Shown here: piece by piece, positions 1-8,836 of the stretch | How the letters are laid out: each line of letters opens with the position of its first letter | How positions within the stretch are numbered: position 1 is the stretch's first letter | From: Trichocoleus sp. FACHB-40 | GTDB lineage: Bacteria; Cyanobacteriota; Cyanobacteriia; Cyanobacteriales; FACHB-T130 | Length of the DNA stretch: 64,000 bases | NCBI RefSeq assembly: GCF_014695915.1 | Contig: NZ_JACJPF010000062.1 | Span: forward strand, 29,015-93,014 | Reading direction: 5' to 3' | Notes under the pieces: model-generated | What the model was told of the DNA's origin: nothing | Seen by the model: the letters and a program-made list of their open reading frames with translations, nothing else | Database searches by the model: none | Translations under genes and position numbers: made by a program

Positions 1-1143
1 AGAGTCCGTTATCGCATTGATGGCGTACTGCGAGATATTACCACCCTGCCGCTCAATGTTAGCCGCAAGGTAATCGTCGCCCTGAAAGTCATGTCTGAGA
101 TAGACATCGCTGAAAGCCGCCGTCCCCAGGATGGACGAATTGGAGAAAAATACGCTTCGGGCGAAGAATTAGAACTGGGAATGGATATGCGCGTCAGTAC
201 CCTCCCCTGCGTGGGTGGGGAAAAAGCCGTAATTCGCTTACTACCGCGCAAAAATCCCTTTTCTAAAATCCAAAACTTAGGCTTCACTCCCACAACTCTT
301 GAAACTTACAAAAACTGGTTGGAACAGCCGCAGGGAATGATCATCCTCACCGGCCCGACAGGGAGCGGTAAAACCAGCACGCTGTACACCAGTCTGCAAT
401 CCGTCGCCAAGGAACACGTCAATGTAGTGACGGTAGAAGACCCGGTGGAGTACATTTTGCCCCGCATCACCCAAACCCAGGTGAATGAAGCAGCGGGAAT
501 GACTTTTGCTGCTGGTTTACGGGCAATTTTGCGCCAAGACCCGGATATCATCATGGTGGGAGAAGTCCGCGACCATGAAACCGCAGAGACAGCCGTTAGA
601 GCAGCGCTCACTGGTCACTTAGTTTTTACCACGCTGCACACTAATGATGCTCCTGGTGCGATTCCCAGAATCAAAGATATTGGCCCAGATCCCGGTTTAA
701 TCAGCGATGCTCTCTTGGGAATTGTGGCGCAGCGTTTGGTACGTCGCGTTTGTCCCCACTGTTCGGCACCTTACAAGCCCACTGCCTCGGATTTGAAGGT
801 TTTGAGTTTGGAGCCAGAACAGGCAAATTCCACTACTTGGCGGAAGGGTAAGGGCTGCGCTCAGTGCTTCAATTCTGGTTATCTGGGACGAGAGGCAATT
901 GTTGAGTTGCTGGATGTGGATGATACGGTGCGCGAAATTATCTATGACGGTACGATGACACAGCTGCATCGCTATTTGCGGGAAATCAACTTTTTCTCTT
1001 TCGGTATGGCAGCTGTACAAAAGGTGACAAATGGGATTACAACGGTTGAGGAAGTGTTGCGAGTATTACCCCGCAGCGCCTTCTCTCGCCGTAAGTCTCT
1101 GGCTGTACGCACGGAACAGTTTACGCCGTTGGGTGTAGGATAG
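1..1143 (+). CDS. GspE/PilB-family secretion/pilus ATPase (5' truncated)
   Basis: C-terminal 380 residues of a type II secretion / type IV pilus assembly ATPase; the frame is open to the first base, so the start lies outside the window. It shows the family's arginine-rich segment, a Walker A motif (GPTGSGKT), an Asp-box-like DPDIIMVGEVRD, the HLVFTTLHTNDA segment and a four-cysteine zinc site (CPHC and CAQC). The role is ATP-driven assembly of pilin or pseudopilin filaments at the inner membrane. No pilT or pilC follows, although these commonly accompany cyanobacterial pilB, so this may be a paralogue. Family is certain; PilB versus GspE is not. Confidence 0.93.
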   Translation, partial: RVRYRIDGVLRDITTLPLNVSRKVIVALKVMSEIDIAESRRPQDGRIGEKYASGEELELGMDMRVSTLPCVGGEKAVIRLLPRKNPFSKIQNLGFTPTTLETYKNWLEQPQGMIILTGPTGSGKTSTLYTSLQSVAKEHVNVVTVEDPVEYILPRITQTQVNEAAGMTFAAGLRAILRQDPDIIMVGEVRDHETAETAVRAALTGHLVFTTLHTNDAPGAIPRIKDIGPDPGLISDALLGIVAQRLVRRVCPHCSAPYKPTASDLKVLSLEPEQANSTTWRKGKGCAQCFNSGYLGREAIVELLDVDDTVREIIYDGTMTQLHRYLREINFFSFGMAAVQKVTNGITTVEEVLRVLPRSAFSRRKSLAVRTEQFTPLGVG

Positions 1144-1445
1144 CGATCGCGCTCCTGTTGCGGGAAGGCTAGATAAGCAAAGTTTTTCTTTGCAGGCTTC
1201 AAAGCCTGATGTTTCCCCAAAGGTACTATTTAACCCGAACTCACGTTAGACTATCTGCCCTGTACCCCATTTAAATTGGTATCAGTTGGGTGGAATATAT
1301 CGCGGTTGTTTCGTTTTAGCCACCTTGGTAGGGAACATGGCAACACCATGTCCCTACAGATGTATCGCACCCAGCCCTTGAATTGCCATATCCTTCAGCA
1401 AACTGGCTAACAACTAATGGGAATTCACCAATTAGCAATTAGCAA
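1144..1445. other. Intergenic region between convergent genes, with small hairpins
   Basis: No gene is supported here. It lies between the convergent ATPase and site-2 protease genes. A 7-bp-arm hairpin at 1193-1208 (arms CAGGCTT and AAGCCTG) could end ATPase transcription, and a dispersed palindrome sits at 1329-1358. Direct short repeats of the type caattagcaattagcaatt lie just before 1446. Confidence 0.6.
1329..1358. repeat. Dispersed palindromic repeat, copy 1 (GTAGGG..CCCTAC family)
   Basis: An imperfect inverted repeat with arms GTAGGG(A)ACATGG and CCATGTCCCTAC, one bulged A and a five-base loop. Related copies are at 31412-31435, 59770-59793 and 61190-61218, all intergenic. Confidence 0.8.
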
Positions 1446-2966
1446 TTAACCGCCAATGCCCAAACTTCCCGCCAAGCCTGGAGTCAGGGGTAGGAGAGTC
1501 GCCACCATCAAGAACAGAGCCAATAACCCTAAAGCGGCTCGTGCATCATCGGGTTCAGAAATCTCATTCAGGCTAGGGCGTTCTAAACTTCGCTGCAAGA
1601 ACAGAATTACAATTCCCCAGTACAGCAGCAAAGGATTCGCCGGATTCACTATTGAGATAATCCCCAGCAAAATTAAAGTTGCTACCGTAGCCCGACGGGC
1701 AATTTGCCGCCCGTAGATTGCCTGAACAATTCGCCCGCCGTCGAGTTGTCCAGCTGGCATTAAGTTAAATGCACTTACCACTAAACCCAACCAACCGATA
1801 ATCGTCAGGGGGTGGACATCAACCAGGGTTTGCTGGAGGGCGGAACCAAGGACGACTCGCGCCAGCGTTCCCACCAAAATCGACCCTTGGAAAAACTGAG
1901 ATGGCACTTGAAACAGGCTGCCTTCATGGGAAAGGATTAAACCTGCAATTAGCATTAACAGGGAAATAATACCACCAGTAGCAGGGCCAGCTAAGGAGAT
2001 ATCAAATAGCACCTGACGATTAGGCAACAGCGATTCAAAGCGGGTAATGGCTCCAAAAGCGCCAATTTGACCGGATGGGATGAAAAAAGGCAGACTCAGA
2101 CGGATTTTGTGACGACGTGCTAGTAACCAGTGACCGATTTCGTGAGCGATTAAAACTGTCCAGATACCCAAGCTGATGGGTAGAACTTCTTTATATCGAC
2201 TCAGGTTGTTGAAGAAATCGAAACCGAGGAAAAGCCCTGCGGTTTCTAAACTGCTGGCAATTGTGGCTATGAACAGAACACCTGCGAGAAGCTTCTGAGT
2301 TAAGGTTGCCTTTTGGGGATCATTGCTGCTGGGGAGAACAATGACAACTGGCTTCTCTTCTGGATTTTCTACTAAAAATAGGCGATAGCGATCGCCTAAT
2401 CTCTCTTCCAAATTGGCAGTCAACCGGGAATGCACTGCATCAGGTTCACCCCGCAGATTCCCCCGAAAAATCGCACCCTCTTGATAGGAAATGGTTTCAG
2501 TAGCAAAGAATGTATCAATCCCAAAAATTCCTTGAATGCTTTTCAAGTCTTCGTCTGGGATGGGAACTACCTCAGAAGTGACGCGATTTAGTCCATCTGT
2601 AGGTGTCTGGGGCGTTTCGATGTCTTCCTCAGACTTATTTTCTGTAGGGTTCGATTCCTGGATCATCTTCACGACTTGCTCCCGCAGGATAGCATCCTGA
2701 CCAGCGGCACGCAGTTTCTTGCCGATGAAGATATACAACCCAGCTGAGGCTACCAACATAAATAGGATGCCGACTAGGTTGATATAAATCCCGGCGGCGA
2801 ACAACCCAAAGAACAACAGCCAGGGAGCCATCAACACGACTGACTGCAACCAGGCATATATTCCCAATTTGCCGAAGGGCTTGGCTCGATAGAAGCCCCA
2901 ACCCAGGATGCCGAAAGCCACCAGCGCAATTAAACTTGTTGTAGCAGTCTCCGATCCAGTAAACAT
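1446..2966 (-). CDS. Site-2 protease family (M50) membrane metalloprotease, EGY-like
   Basis: A 506-residue intramembrane zinc protease. The N-terminus has hydrophobic helices (about residues 10-85), then an acidic soluble region, then the M50 core with HEIGH (zinc-binding HExxH), the conserved SGQIGAFGAITRF segment and the second zinc motif NLMPAGQLDGGR. The layout matches plant and cyanobacterial EGY proteins, which cleave membrane substrates by regulated intramembrane proteolysis. The catalytic motifs are intact. Substrate unknown; neighbours give no clue. Confidence 0.92.
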   Translation of the reverse strand: MFTGSETATTSLIALVAFGILGWGFYRAKPFGKLGIYAWLQSVVLMAPWLLFFGLFAAGIYINLVGILFMLVASAGLYIFIGKKLRAAGQDAILREQVVKMIQESNPTENKSEEDIETPQTPTDGLNRVTSEVVPIPDEDLKSIQGIFGIDTFFATETISYQEGAIFRGNLRGEPDAVHSRLTANLEERLGDRYRLFLVENPEEKPVVIVLPSSNDPQKATLTQKLLAGVLFIATIASSLETAGLFLGFDFFNNLSRYKEVLPISLGIWTVLIAHEIGHWLLARRHKIRLSLPFFIPSGQIGAFGAITRFESLLPNRQVLFDISLAGPATGGIISLLMLIAGLILSHEGSLFQVPSQFFQGSILVGTLARVVLGSALQQTLVDVHPLTIIGWLGLVVSAFNLMPAGQLDGGRIVQAIYGRQIARRATVATLILLGIISIVNPANPLLLYWGIVILFLQRSLERPSLNEISEPDDARAALGLLALFLMVATLLPLTPGLAGSLGIGG

Positions 2967-3120
2967 TTTTTATAAAACCGTGCAGCTAGTAGAGCTAATA
3001 AGTCTACTCTAACTGAGTGCGATACCGTTGCAGGTAATGCGATCGCTGTGAGATCCTACAAGTTTTGCTTATGCCAAGATTCACGTCAGTTTTACTAATC
3101 GTGTAGCAACCAGCCAACTT

Positions 3121-4041
3121 CTACTCTGGCTTTTGGTAACTCGAAACAGCGGCTCTGAGATTCCCGTGATGTTCCGCAAGCAAACTCGCGCTTTGTTCCC
3201 TTTCTAACCCTGTCCAGTGCATCAGTAGCGCTAACTTGACAGATCGCCCACTTTGCTCTAGTAAATAACTAGCATCTTCCCGATTTAAATCGGTGAGGTC
3301 TTGCAACATTCTTAAGGCGCGATCGCGCAGTTTTTTATTGGTGACGGCGACATCTACCATGCGATTGCCGTAGACTTTACCCAACTGCACCATCACGCCT
3401 GTGGAGATGATGTTTAAAGCCATTTTCGTTACGGTTCCGGCTTTGAGGCGTGTCGAACCTGCCAGCACTTCTGGCCCCACTATCAGGCGAATATCTAAAT
3501 CTGCCTCAATGCTGACTTGTTCAGCGGGGACACAGGCAATCAAAATTGTAGTTGCTCCCCGCCCGCGTGCTGCTTGAATCGCACCGTGGACAAAGGGAGT
3601 CGTTCCCCCGGCGCTAATTCCAACGACGACATCGAGATTGGTGATATGGCGTTGCGCGATCGCATTCGCTCCATCTTCATCTTTGTCTTCCAAATCTTCA
3701 GAGCTACGAATTAAAGCGCCCGCACCACCAGCAATAATTCCTTGTACCAAATCTGGCGGCGTACAAAAAGTGGGCGGACACTCTGCTGCATCCAACACGC
3801 CTAAACGTCCACTCGTCCCAGCACCGATATAAAAAAGCCGTCCCCCTTGACTTAAGGCACTAGCTGTAGTATCTATTGCTTGGGCTAGTTCAGTTCTGGC
3901 GGATGCGATCGCCACCAGTGTTTGAGCATCCTCGCGATTGAACAAATCTACCAATTCCAAAGAACTCAGTTGATCTAAGTTCTGACTATTGGGGTTAATT
4001 TGCTCTGTTAAAAGATGCCCCCGCTCCTCCAGATTTTTCAT
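3121..4041 (-). CDS. murQ: N-acetylmuramic acid 6-phosphate etherase MurQ
   Basis: A 306-residue SIS-domain lyase that removes D-lactate from N-acetylmuramate-6-phosphate, giving GlcNAc-6-phosphate in cell-wall sugar recycling. Typical sequences are GAGTSGRLGVLDAAECPPTF, the GISAGGTTPFV sugar-phosphate loop and a C-terminal helical segment (SVKLALLMHWTGL). Length is normal. It starts 12 nt after the stop of the DUF3110 gene, so the two may be cotranscribed. The D-Ala-D-Ala dipeptidase gene just upstream on the same strand supports a cell-wall recycling context. Confidence 0.96.
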   Translation of the reverse strand: MKNLEERGHLLTEQINPNSQNLDQLSSLELVDLFNREDAQTLVAIASARTELAQAIDTTASALSQGGRLFYIGAGTSGRLGVLDAAECPPTFCTPPDLVQGIIAGGAGALIRSSEDLEDKDEDGANAIAQRHITNLDVVVGISAGGTTPFVHGAIQAARGRGATTILIACVPAEQVSIEADLDIRLIVGPEVLAGSTRLKAGTVTKMALNIISTGVMVQLGKVYGNRMVDVAVTNKKLRDRALRMLQDLTDLNREDASYLLEQSGRSVKLALLMHWTGLEREQSASLLAEHHGNLRAAVSSYQKPE

Positions 4042-4053
4042 CCTCGATCCTTA

Positions 4054-4434
4054 TTACAACAGTCCTTCTAGTTGACGACGAATTTTGTCTAAATCCGAAA
4101 GCTCCGGTTCAGGAGCATCTGGTTCCCAATCGGTTTTGGAAAGGTTATTTTCCGGTGGAGCTAAAAAAAGACGTTCTACATCGTCTTCGGGAACAAATCC
4201 TTCCGGAATTAGCTTCCAGTCATAATCTAAGTCTTGACAAATTTCCTCAATTTCCTCTAATTCCATTGGCTCCACAGTGGGAGTAGCAAAATCTTGAGCT
4301 TCTAGTAGCAGAGCATAGCGAATAGCATCATCTTCTGCTTCAAACAGTAAGAGCAAGTTGCGATCGCCAATTCGCAGCGAGTGCATCCCCTCGTTTTCTG
4401 TCCCGGTATTAAATATTAATACGTATCCGCGCAT
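4054..4434 (-). CDS. DUF3110 domain protein
   Basis: A 126-residue acidic soluble protein with the DUF3110 signature (MRGYVLIFNTGTENEGMHSL near the N-terminus, then LLLFEAEDDAIRYALLLEAQDF). The family is common in cyanobacteria and plastid-bearing organisms and its function is unknown. The last 40 residues are an acidic, proline-containing tail. Placed 12 nt upstream of murQ on the same strand. Confidence 0.9.
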   Translation of the reverse strand: MRGYVLIFNTGTENEGMHSLRIGDRNLLLLFEAEDDAIRYALLLEAQDFATPTVEPMELEEIEEICQDLDYDWKLIPEGFVPEDDVERLFLAPPENNLSKTDWEPDAPEPELSDLDKIRRQLEGLL

Positions 4435-4530
4435 AGTACCGCCATAATTCTTTTATCTATCTTTCTTTAATTTAGGATATCTGGCAACTTATTCAATGTC
4501 CTAACTTCTGTAAAGACATATACACCATCT

Positions 4531-5238
4531 CTACACTAATCTTCCATATCGTGCTGTCATTGGTTGGGCTGGATTTTCTTGATTGTAAGCCCAAGCCCAC
4601 ATCTGATCGCCTAGCGAGAAGTGCCACCACTCATTAGGATGACGACGAAATCCAGCTTGACACATCACAGAGTTCAACAACTGCCGATAAATATGATACT
4701 GCTGTTGGGCGGCATCAGTGCTATCGGCATAATAATCTGGATACGACGCGGGAGATATTTCATCAATCTGGGTTCCCATGTTAATAGTCTGCCCAGTGCC
4801 GTCTACTAACGTCACATCAACCGCAGCACCAGTGCTATGAGGCGGTGGTGTTGTTGGGTTCAAGTTGGGGAATGCCCAAAATTGATAAACTTGTTCCCAA
4901 ATCTCTTGACGCTGTGCTTCCGTTAACTCAGTTAAATTTAACTTCCGCGCCTGAACAACTTCAGCAAAGGTGTAATCTACCATAAATTGCTGGACTTCCA
5001 CCGGGCGATAAGCGTCAAAAATTTTGATTTGCCAACCCTGGTGTATTTGTTGCAGGAGAGTTTGGGCTACCTTTAAGCTATCTAGAACGCTTTGGCGGAG
5101 ATAGTATGGCGAAAGCGCTCCATAACTAGCACCCAACTTTTGATAAGGATGAGGAGACTCTACCGCAAATTGCTCCAAAGGAATTGCAGCGATCGCTTCC
5201 CCACACTCTACAATTGCAATCTCCTGATAAGGTTTCAT
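4531..5238 (-). CDS. ddpX: D-alanyl-D-alanine dipeptidase (VanX/DdpX, M15D)
   Basis: A 235-residue zinc dipeptidase that hydrolyses D-Ala-D-Ala. It carries the family's DAYRP arginine motif, the zinc motif PPPHSTGAAVDVTLVD and the catalytic/zinc motif NEWWHFS, all intact. No signal peptide is visible, so it is probably cytoplasmic and recycles peptide released from peptidoglycan; no other vancomycin-resistance gene is nearby. Upstream on the minus strand, GGAGA about 9 nt before ATG acts as ribosome binding site. Confidence 0.94.
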   Translation of the reverse strand: MKPYQEIAIVECGEAIAAIPLEQFAVESPHPYQKLGASYGALSPYYLRQSVLDSLKVAQTLLQQIHQGWQIKIFDAYRPVEVQQFMVDYTFAEVVQARKLNLTELTEAQRQEIWEQVYQFWAFPNLNPTTPPPHSTGAAVDVTLVDGTGQTINMGTQIDEISPASYPDYYADSTDAAQQQYHIYRQLLNSVMCQAGFRRHPNEWWHFSLGDQMWAWAYNQENPAQPMTARYGRLV

Positions 5239-5420
5239 GCTCAGTCTCCTCTGTCTGACATCGTTCTTATTATGCCCTGTAGCAAATACACTTAATACTC
5301 TTTATTTATTTATATTGGGTGATATTAATCAATCAATACGGCACAATTGATAACTATCAAATTTGAGGAATTAAAAGTTGAAAATTAATAACTTCTAACT
5401 CCTCACTCTTAGATTAGCAA

Positions 5421-5972
5421 TTAGCTACATCCTTCTACAAAATTTACTTCAGGAAGTTTACCGGATCTGATCTGAGTAACACGCTTGCCATCAGTCTCGA
5501 ATAGTATGCGATAGTTTCTGTCAGCGGCATCTCGTGGCACGAATGTCAGATAGTGTCCTTTAGGAAGGTATTGATGTGGAGTAACTTTAATTTGCCCTGG
5601 ATAAAGTGACTTGATTCGTGCTTCAGTATCGCCGATACGTGCGCCTCTGAGAGTAGTAATCGTCCTATTTGTCCATACATCTACTCTAGAAATGCGACCG
5701 TTTGTTACCATGAAACCAAGACCACTGGGGCCTTTTTGCGGTTTGACGTACTGGCAACTGTTATTAGTAGGGTATTCGCCAGTTGAAACTAGCCGAGTAC
5801 CCGCAGCTTGTGAAGCTTGGGAAACAGTCATGCCAATTCGGACTGCTCCGATCCCTCTAATGACTACTTTTGATTGATTTGTTAGTGCTGCTTGCACTAG
5901 AGTAGCCGACATTACAGAAGAAACTGCAAGTGAGCTAATGCAGAAAGTCAAAATTTTATTATTGTTAGACAT
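5421..5972 (-). CDS. Secreted protein with a duplicated BamE-like/SmpA-like segment
   Basis: 183 residues with a signal peptide (hydrophobic about 8-28, ending near VQA-ALT). The mature part holds two similar units, GIGAVRIGMTVSQASQAAG and GARIGDTEARIKSLYPG; such 'G..RIGMT..Q' elements resemble BamE/SmpA-like and related lipoprotein folds. Two cysteines (C72 region and the penultimate residue) may pair. I do not recognise a named family. Probably periplasmic; function unknown. No operon partner. Confidence 0.75.
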   Translation of the reverse strand: MSNNNKILTFCISSLAVSSVMSATLVQAALTNQSKVVIRGIGAVRIGMTVSQASQAAGTRLVSTGEYPTNNSCQYVKPQKGPSGLGFMVTNGRISRVDVWTNRTITTLRGARIGDTEARIKSLYPGQIKVTPHQYLPKGHYLTFVPRDAADRNYRILFETDGKRVTQIRSGKLPEVNFVEGCS

Positions 5973-6400
5973 GGCGAATATTTAAGTAATTCTGGGTTTT
6001 GCCTAAATGTATCTACCAATTAAAAAGGTAGAATTCCAGATTTTAGTTTTCTTTTAAATAATTTTTATATAGGGATAAACGATAGTGAAACCAAATAAAT
6101 GTTTATAGCAGCTTGGTTTTGCATCATCAATTTTAACCTACGTTTTTTTACATTTTTAAGTGTTGGTATTTATAGATAATAGGATAATTTTGATTAGCCA
6201 TATAGTTAATTTTTCGATACTTTAATGGACTGCGATTTGAATATAAAATCTATCAAAATGCCTAAAAAACTATACCAATAGTTAGATTACAGGAACAATA
6301 ATAAATGACCATATTGAGGACAGCATTGAGAATTTACCCGATAGAGTGATGGTAAGCGATCGCGATCGCTCACCATGACCCATAATCTCAATGACATAAT
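5973..6400. other. AT-rich intergenic region
   Basis: About 430 bases of AT-rich DNA between the secreted-protein gene (promoter side) and the 3' end of yidD. No coding potential is supported. The only structured element is the hairpin at 6349-6376, described separately. Confidence 0.6.
6349..6376 (-). terminator. HIP1-centred hairpin downstream of yidD
   Basis: A 28-bp nearly perfect palindrome (arms of 14, one mismatch) whose centre consists of overlapping GCGATCGC sites. It lies 24 nt past the yidD stop codon on the minus strand. It could stop or stabilise the yidD transcript, but there is no T-run, so the terminator role is only a suggestion. Confidence 0.45.
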
Positions 6401-6634
6401 TTAATCTTTAGTTGTTTCGGGCGCAGGTGGCACCGGATCGTAACCGCCGGGGTAGAACGGATGACAGCGCAAGATGCGGCGAATCGCAAGCCAACCGCCG
6501 CGCCATACTCCAAATCTCTCTACCGCCTCTATTGCGTACTTAGAACAAGTCGGCTGAAACCTACAAACTGGAGGAAACAGCGGAGAAATCAAAACCCGGT
6601 ATCCTTTAATTAACCAAATCAGTAATATTTTCAT
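6401..6634 (-). CDS. yidD: Membrane protein insertion efficiency factor YidD
   Basis: A 77-residue YidD protein, a short membrane-associated helper of YidC-dependent insertion. Shows the family core [18 protein letters not shown] with its conserved cysteines and [14 protein letters not shown] near the C-terminus. Length is normal. It is divergent from the kinase gene at 6693, with 58 nt between them, and is not in the usual rnpA-yidC context here. Confidence 0.96.
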   Translation of the reverse strand: MKILLIWLIKGYRVLISPLFPPVCRFQPTCSKYAIEAVERFGVWRGGWLAIRRILRCHPFYPGGYDPVPPAPETTKD

Positions 6635-6692
6635 TCTGGCACCTTAATCTAATAGATTGGTAATAGAGCTTTTTCCCCTTTGAATAAAGTCT

Positions 6693-7397
6693 TTGTTGAA
6701 CTCTGTGTCTTCGTTAGAATCATTCCCACAGCTATGGCTCCAAATTGCCTTAATTGGAGTCTGTCTTGGCGTTATTGTACTACTAGCAGAGGGACTACAT
6801 CGGTATACCTCGACAGATCCGGAACGGGTGCGGAAGGTAGTACACATTGGTACTGGCAATGTGATTTTGCTTGCCTGGTGGCTGAATATTCCCGCTTGGG
6901 TAGGTATTACGGCTTCGATTCTAGCGAGTAGCGTTGCCCTTTTATCATACAAATTCCCAATCCTTCCAGGGATTAACAGTGTTGGGCGCAAGAGTTGGGG
7001 AACATTTTGCTACGCCCTTAGTATTGGGATTTTAGTTGCTTGGTTCTGGTCTATAAACCAACCCGAATATGCGGCGCTGGGAATTTTAGTAATGACTTGG
7101 GGGGATGGGCTGGCAGCACTGATTGGGCAGAAATTTGGTAAGCATCCCTATCAATTTGGGGGGAGCAAAAAAAGTTGGGAAGGCTCTTCTACAATGTTTT
7201 TGGTTAGCTATGCAGTCAGTAGCTTGATTTTACTCGGCGTTCATGGCAATATCTGGCAAAGTTGGGCGGTGCCATTGGCAGTTGCCATAGCTGCTACTGC
7301 CTTAGAAGCATTTTCCTGGTACGGTATTGATAATTTGACAGTTCCTGTAGGCAGTGCAGCGATCGCATTTTTCTTGACTGGGTTGCTGCTAACCTGA
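6693..7397 (+). CDS. Phytol/dolichol kinase family membrane protein (VTE5-like)
   Basis: A 234-residue integral membrane kinase with about six to seven hydrophobic helices. The signature of CTP-dependent polyprenol kinases is present: RKVVHIGTGN near residue 45, WGDGLAALIGQKFGKH near 140 and GSKKSWEGSSTMF near 158. Cyanobacterial members phosphorylate phytol released from chlorophyll for tocopherol synthesis. No ATG is available: the frame opens after a stop at 6681, and candidates are TTG at 6693 or 6696 and GTG at 6705. Substrate is inferred from family only. Confidence 0.85.
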   Translation: MLNSVSSLESFPQLWLQIALIGVCLGVIVLLAEGLHRYTSTDPERVRKVVHIGTGNVILLAWWLNIPAWVGITASILASSVALLSYKFPILPGINSVGRKSWGTFCYALSIGILVAWFWSINQPEYAALGILVMTWGDGLAALIGQKFGKHPYQFGGSKKSWEGSSTMFLVSYAVSSLILLGVHGNIWQSWAVPLAVAIAATALEAFSWYGIDNLTVPVGSAAIAFFLTGLLLT

Positions 7398-7469
7398 AAA
7401 TATTGTCTCAGCTTATAGTTACAACATCGCCTCCGCCAAATCACTATTTAAACCTTTCAACTTTTCTTG

Positions 7470-7504
7470 AAAAAACTCGGTTTCTCCCAGAAACCGGGTT
7501 TTTT
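7470..7504 (+). terminator. Rho-independent-type terminator after the kinase gene
   Basis: Stem arms AAAAAACTCGGTTTCT and AGAAACCGGGTTTTTT around the loop CCC, with a single G-U wobble, ending in a T-run. Located 73 nt past the kinase stop codon. The A-tract on the other side makes it potentially bidirectional. Confidence 0.85.
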
Positions 7505-7532
7505 AATGGTCGAGTTTTTCTCAATACGGTTT

Positions 7533-7679
7533 AGGTTTACTTAAAATCCAAACCTTGGGATTTGTTGGGAAAGAGGATGCAGAACCCAGTACCCATAAGC
7601 ATTGGTTGAGTTACACTTGGGTACTGCTACGCCAAAGCAAGCTAGATACTATTCCCTAAAAACCTTCTTAAGTAAACCT
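7533..7679. repeat. 147-bp element bounded by 12-bp inverted repeats
   Basis: AGGTTTACTTAA at 7533-7544 and its exact complement TTAAGTAAACCT at 7668-7679 bound the segment. Inside is a second inverted pair, CAGTACCCA at 7587-7595 and TGGGTACTG at 7618-7626. No coding sequence is present. Could be a small non-autonomous (MITE-like) element or a structured RNA; no target-site duplication is evident. Confidence 0.45.
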
Positions 7680-7994
7680 CAAATTTATTTCTTTTGCCTG
7701 TTTAATTATTCAAAGCTTATGTATATAGACTTATTTTTAATGCCATTAATAAGCAATTTGTATATTTAATTACCGTTTACTCTAAAGTATTTACTACCAT
7801 TGATAGATTAAAAATAGACAATATCCTTTCCACTGGCAGATTCCCGATAAAGGCTTATTAGTACAAAATTAAGCATTAACACAATACAAAGCTGTCATAA
7901 ATTTAACTTGCATATTAAATTGCTTGCGAGAGCAATTATTAGCGAATAGTCATGGGCTAGATTCTTCCCCTGTGCTAATTGCTTAAATCTTCTT

Positions 7995-8741
7995 ATGTGC
8001 AAATTAGATAAACAGCAACTTATCTATCTATTATTAGCAGCACATCAAATGACTTTTTTTAATTCCACAGTACCGCCTCTGCGCCGCAAACAAAAAAATC
8101 TTGATTTTCAGGATCTCCAAGGCCTTTGGCGTATTCATTTGCAGATCGGAAACACTACGCTTTATTCCACGTTTTATACTCGGATCGACCAAGCTTGCAT
8201 TTTCTGGGGTTTGATATCAGCCGCGATTTTTTTCACCGCCCACTTTTTCCCTTTGAGTTGGAATATTCAAGCTGCTTTGTGGTCAGCGCTGACTCTGATT
8301 GGTACTACTGTAATGGTAGTATGGACGCGCTTTTGGGTTAAGGTGGAGCAGGTTAGCTGGGTGCTGTATTGCTGGGTAATTTTAATGTTAGTGGGGCTTG
8401 TCCTGACTGACTTGGGTATTTTCTTGGGCTGGGGGAATGTTTTGATGCGCCTGTGTCCGTTGTGGCTGGGGTTGAGCGCTTTTGGCTATTTCTTGACTGG
8501 TTTAGGGGTGCGATCGCGTGCTATCCTTCTGGCTGGAATTGTTCACCTGCTATGTATATTTCTCCTTCCCTACTTTTGTGGTTGGGAGTTTCTGATCGCT
8601 GGAGGCGTGATGGTGATTAGCTTGTTAATCTTAGCTGAATTTCAGTGGGATATGCGGTCGCCTATTAGTTACGATGCGTTGACCCTAGAACAAAAACAAT
8701 TCAATCAACAGCAACATCAGCTACGCCGAATGATTGTTTAG
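7995..8741 (+). CDS. Integral membrane protein of unknown function
   Basis: 248 residues with about six transmembrane segments between residues 65 and 220 and a polar, glutamine-rich C-terminal tail (EQKQFNQQQHQLRRM). No catalytic motif is visible and I do not recognise the family. The ATG at 7995 is used; an in-frame ATG at 8049 (MTFFNS) is an alternative that would remove a weakly hydrophobic N-terminus. A clear terminator follows, so it is probably a single-gene unit. Confidence 0.75.
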   Translation: MCKLDKQQLIYLLLAAHQMTFFNSTVPPLRRKQKNLDFQDLQGLWRIHLQIGNTTLYSTFYTRIDQACIFWGLISAAIFFTAHFFPLSWNIQAALWSALTLIGTTVMVVWTRFWVKVEQVSWVLYCWVILMLVGLVLTDLGIFLGWGNVLMRLCPLWLGLSAFGYFLTGLGVRSRAILLAGIVHLLCIFLLPYFCGWEFLIAGGVMVISLLILAEFQWDMRSPISYDALTLEQKQFNQQQHQLRRMIV

Positions 8742-8755
8742 AAATATTTCAATAA

Positions 8756-8792
8756 AATTTGGTGGAGAAGAAACGCTTTTCCCCACCAAATT
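8756..8792 (+). terminator. Terminator hairpin after the membrane-protein gene
   Basis: Perfect 10-bp arms AATTTGGTGG and CCACCAAATT followed by a T/A-rich run, 15 nt past the stop codon at 8741. It also lies downstream of the minus-strand small gene 8837-8989, so it may serve both. Confidence 0.8.
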
Positions 8793-8836
8793 ATTTATTA
8801 TTGACCACACGACGACAGAAAAAGACATTCGCTTGA

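Larger units (their letters stand above)
7398..7994. other. Long intergenic region with hairpins
   Basis: About 600 bases without a supported gene, between two plus-strand genes. It contains a strong terminator (7470-7504), a possible 147-bp element flanked by 12-bp inverted repeats (7533-7679), and an AT-rich leader before 7995. Confidence 0.65.

Noticed and set aside
4531..5238. Vancomycin resistance (VanX)
   Set aside because: No vanA/vanH-type ligase or regulator nearby; peptidoglycan recycling fits better.
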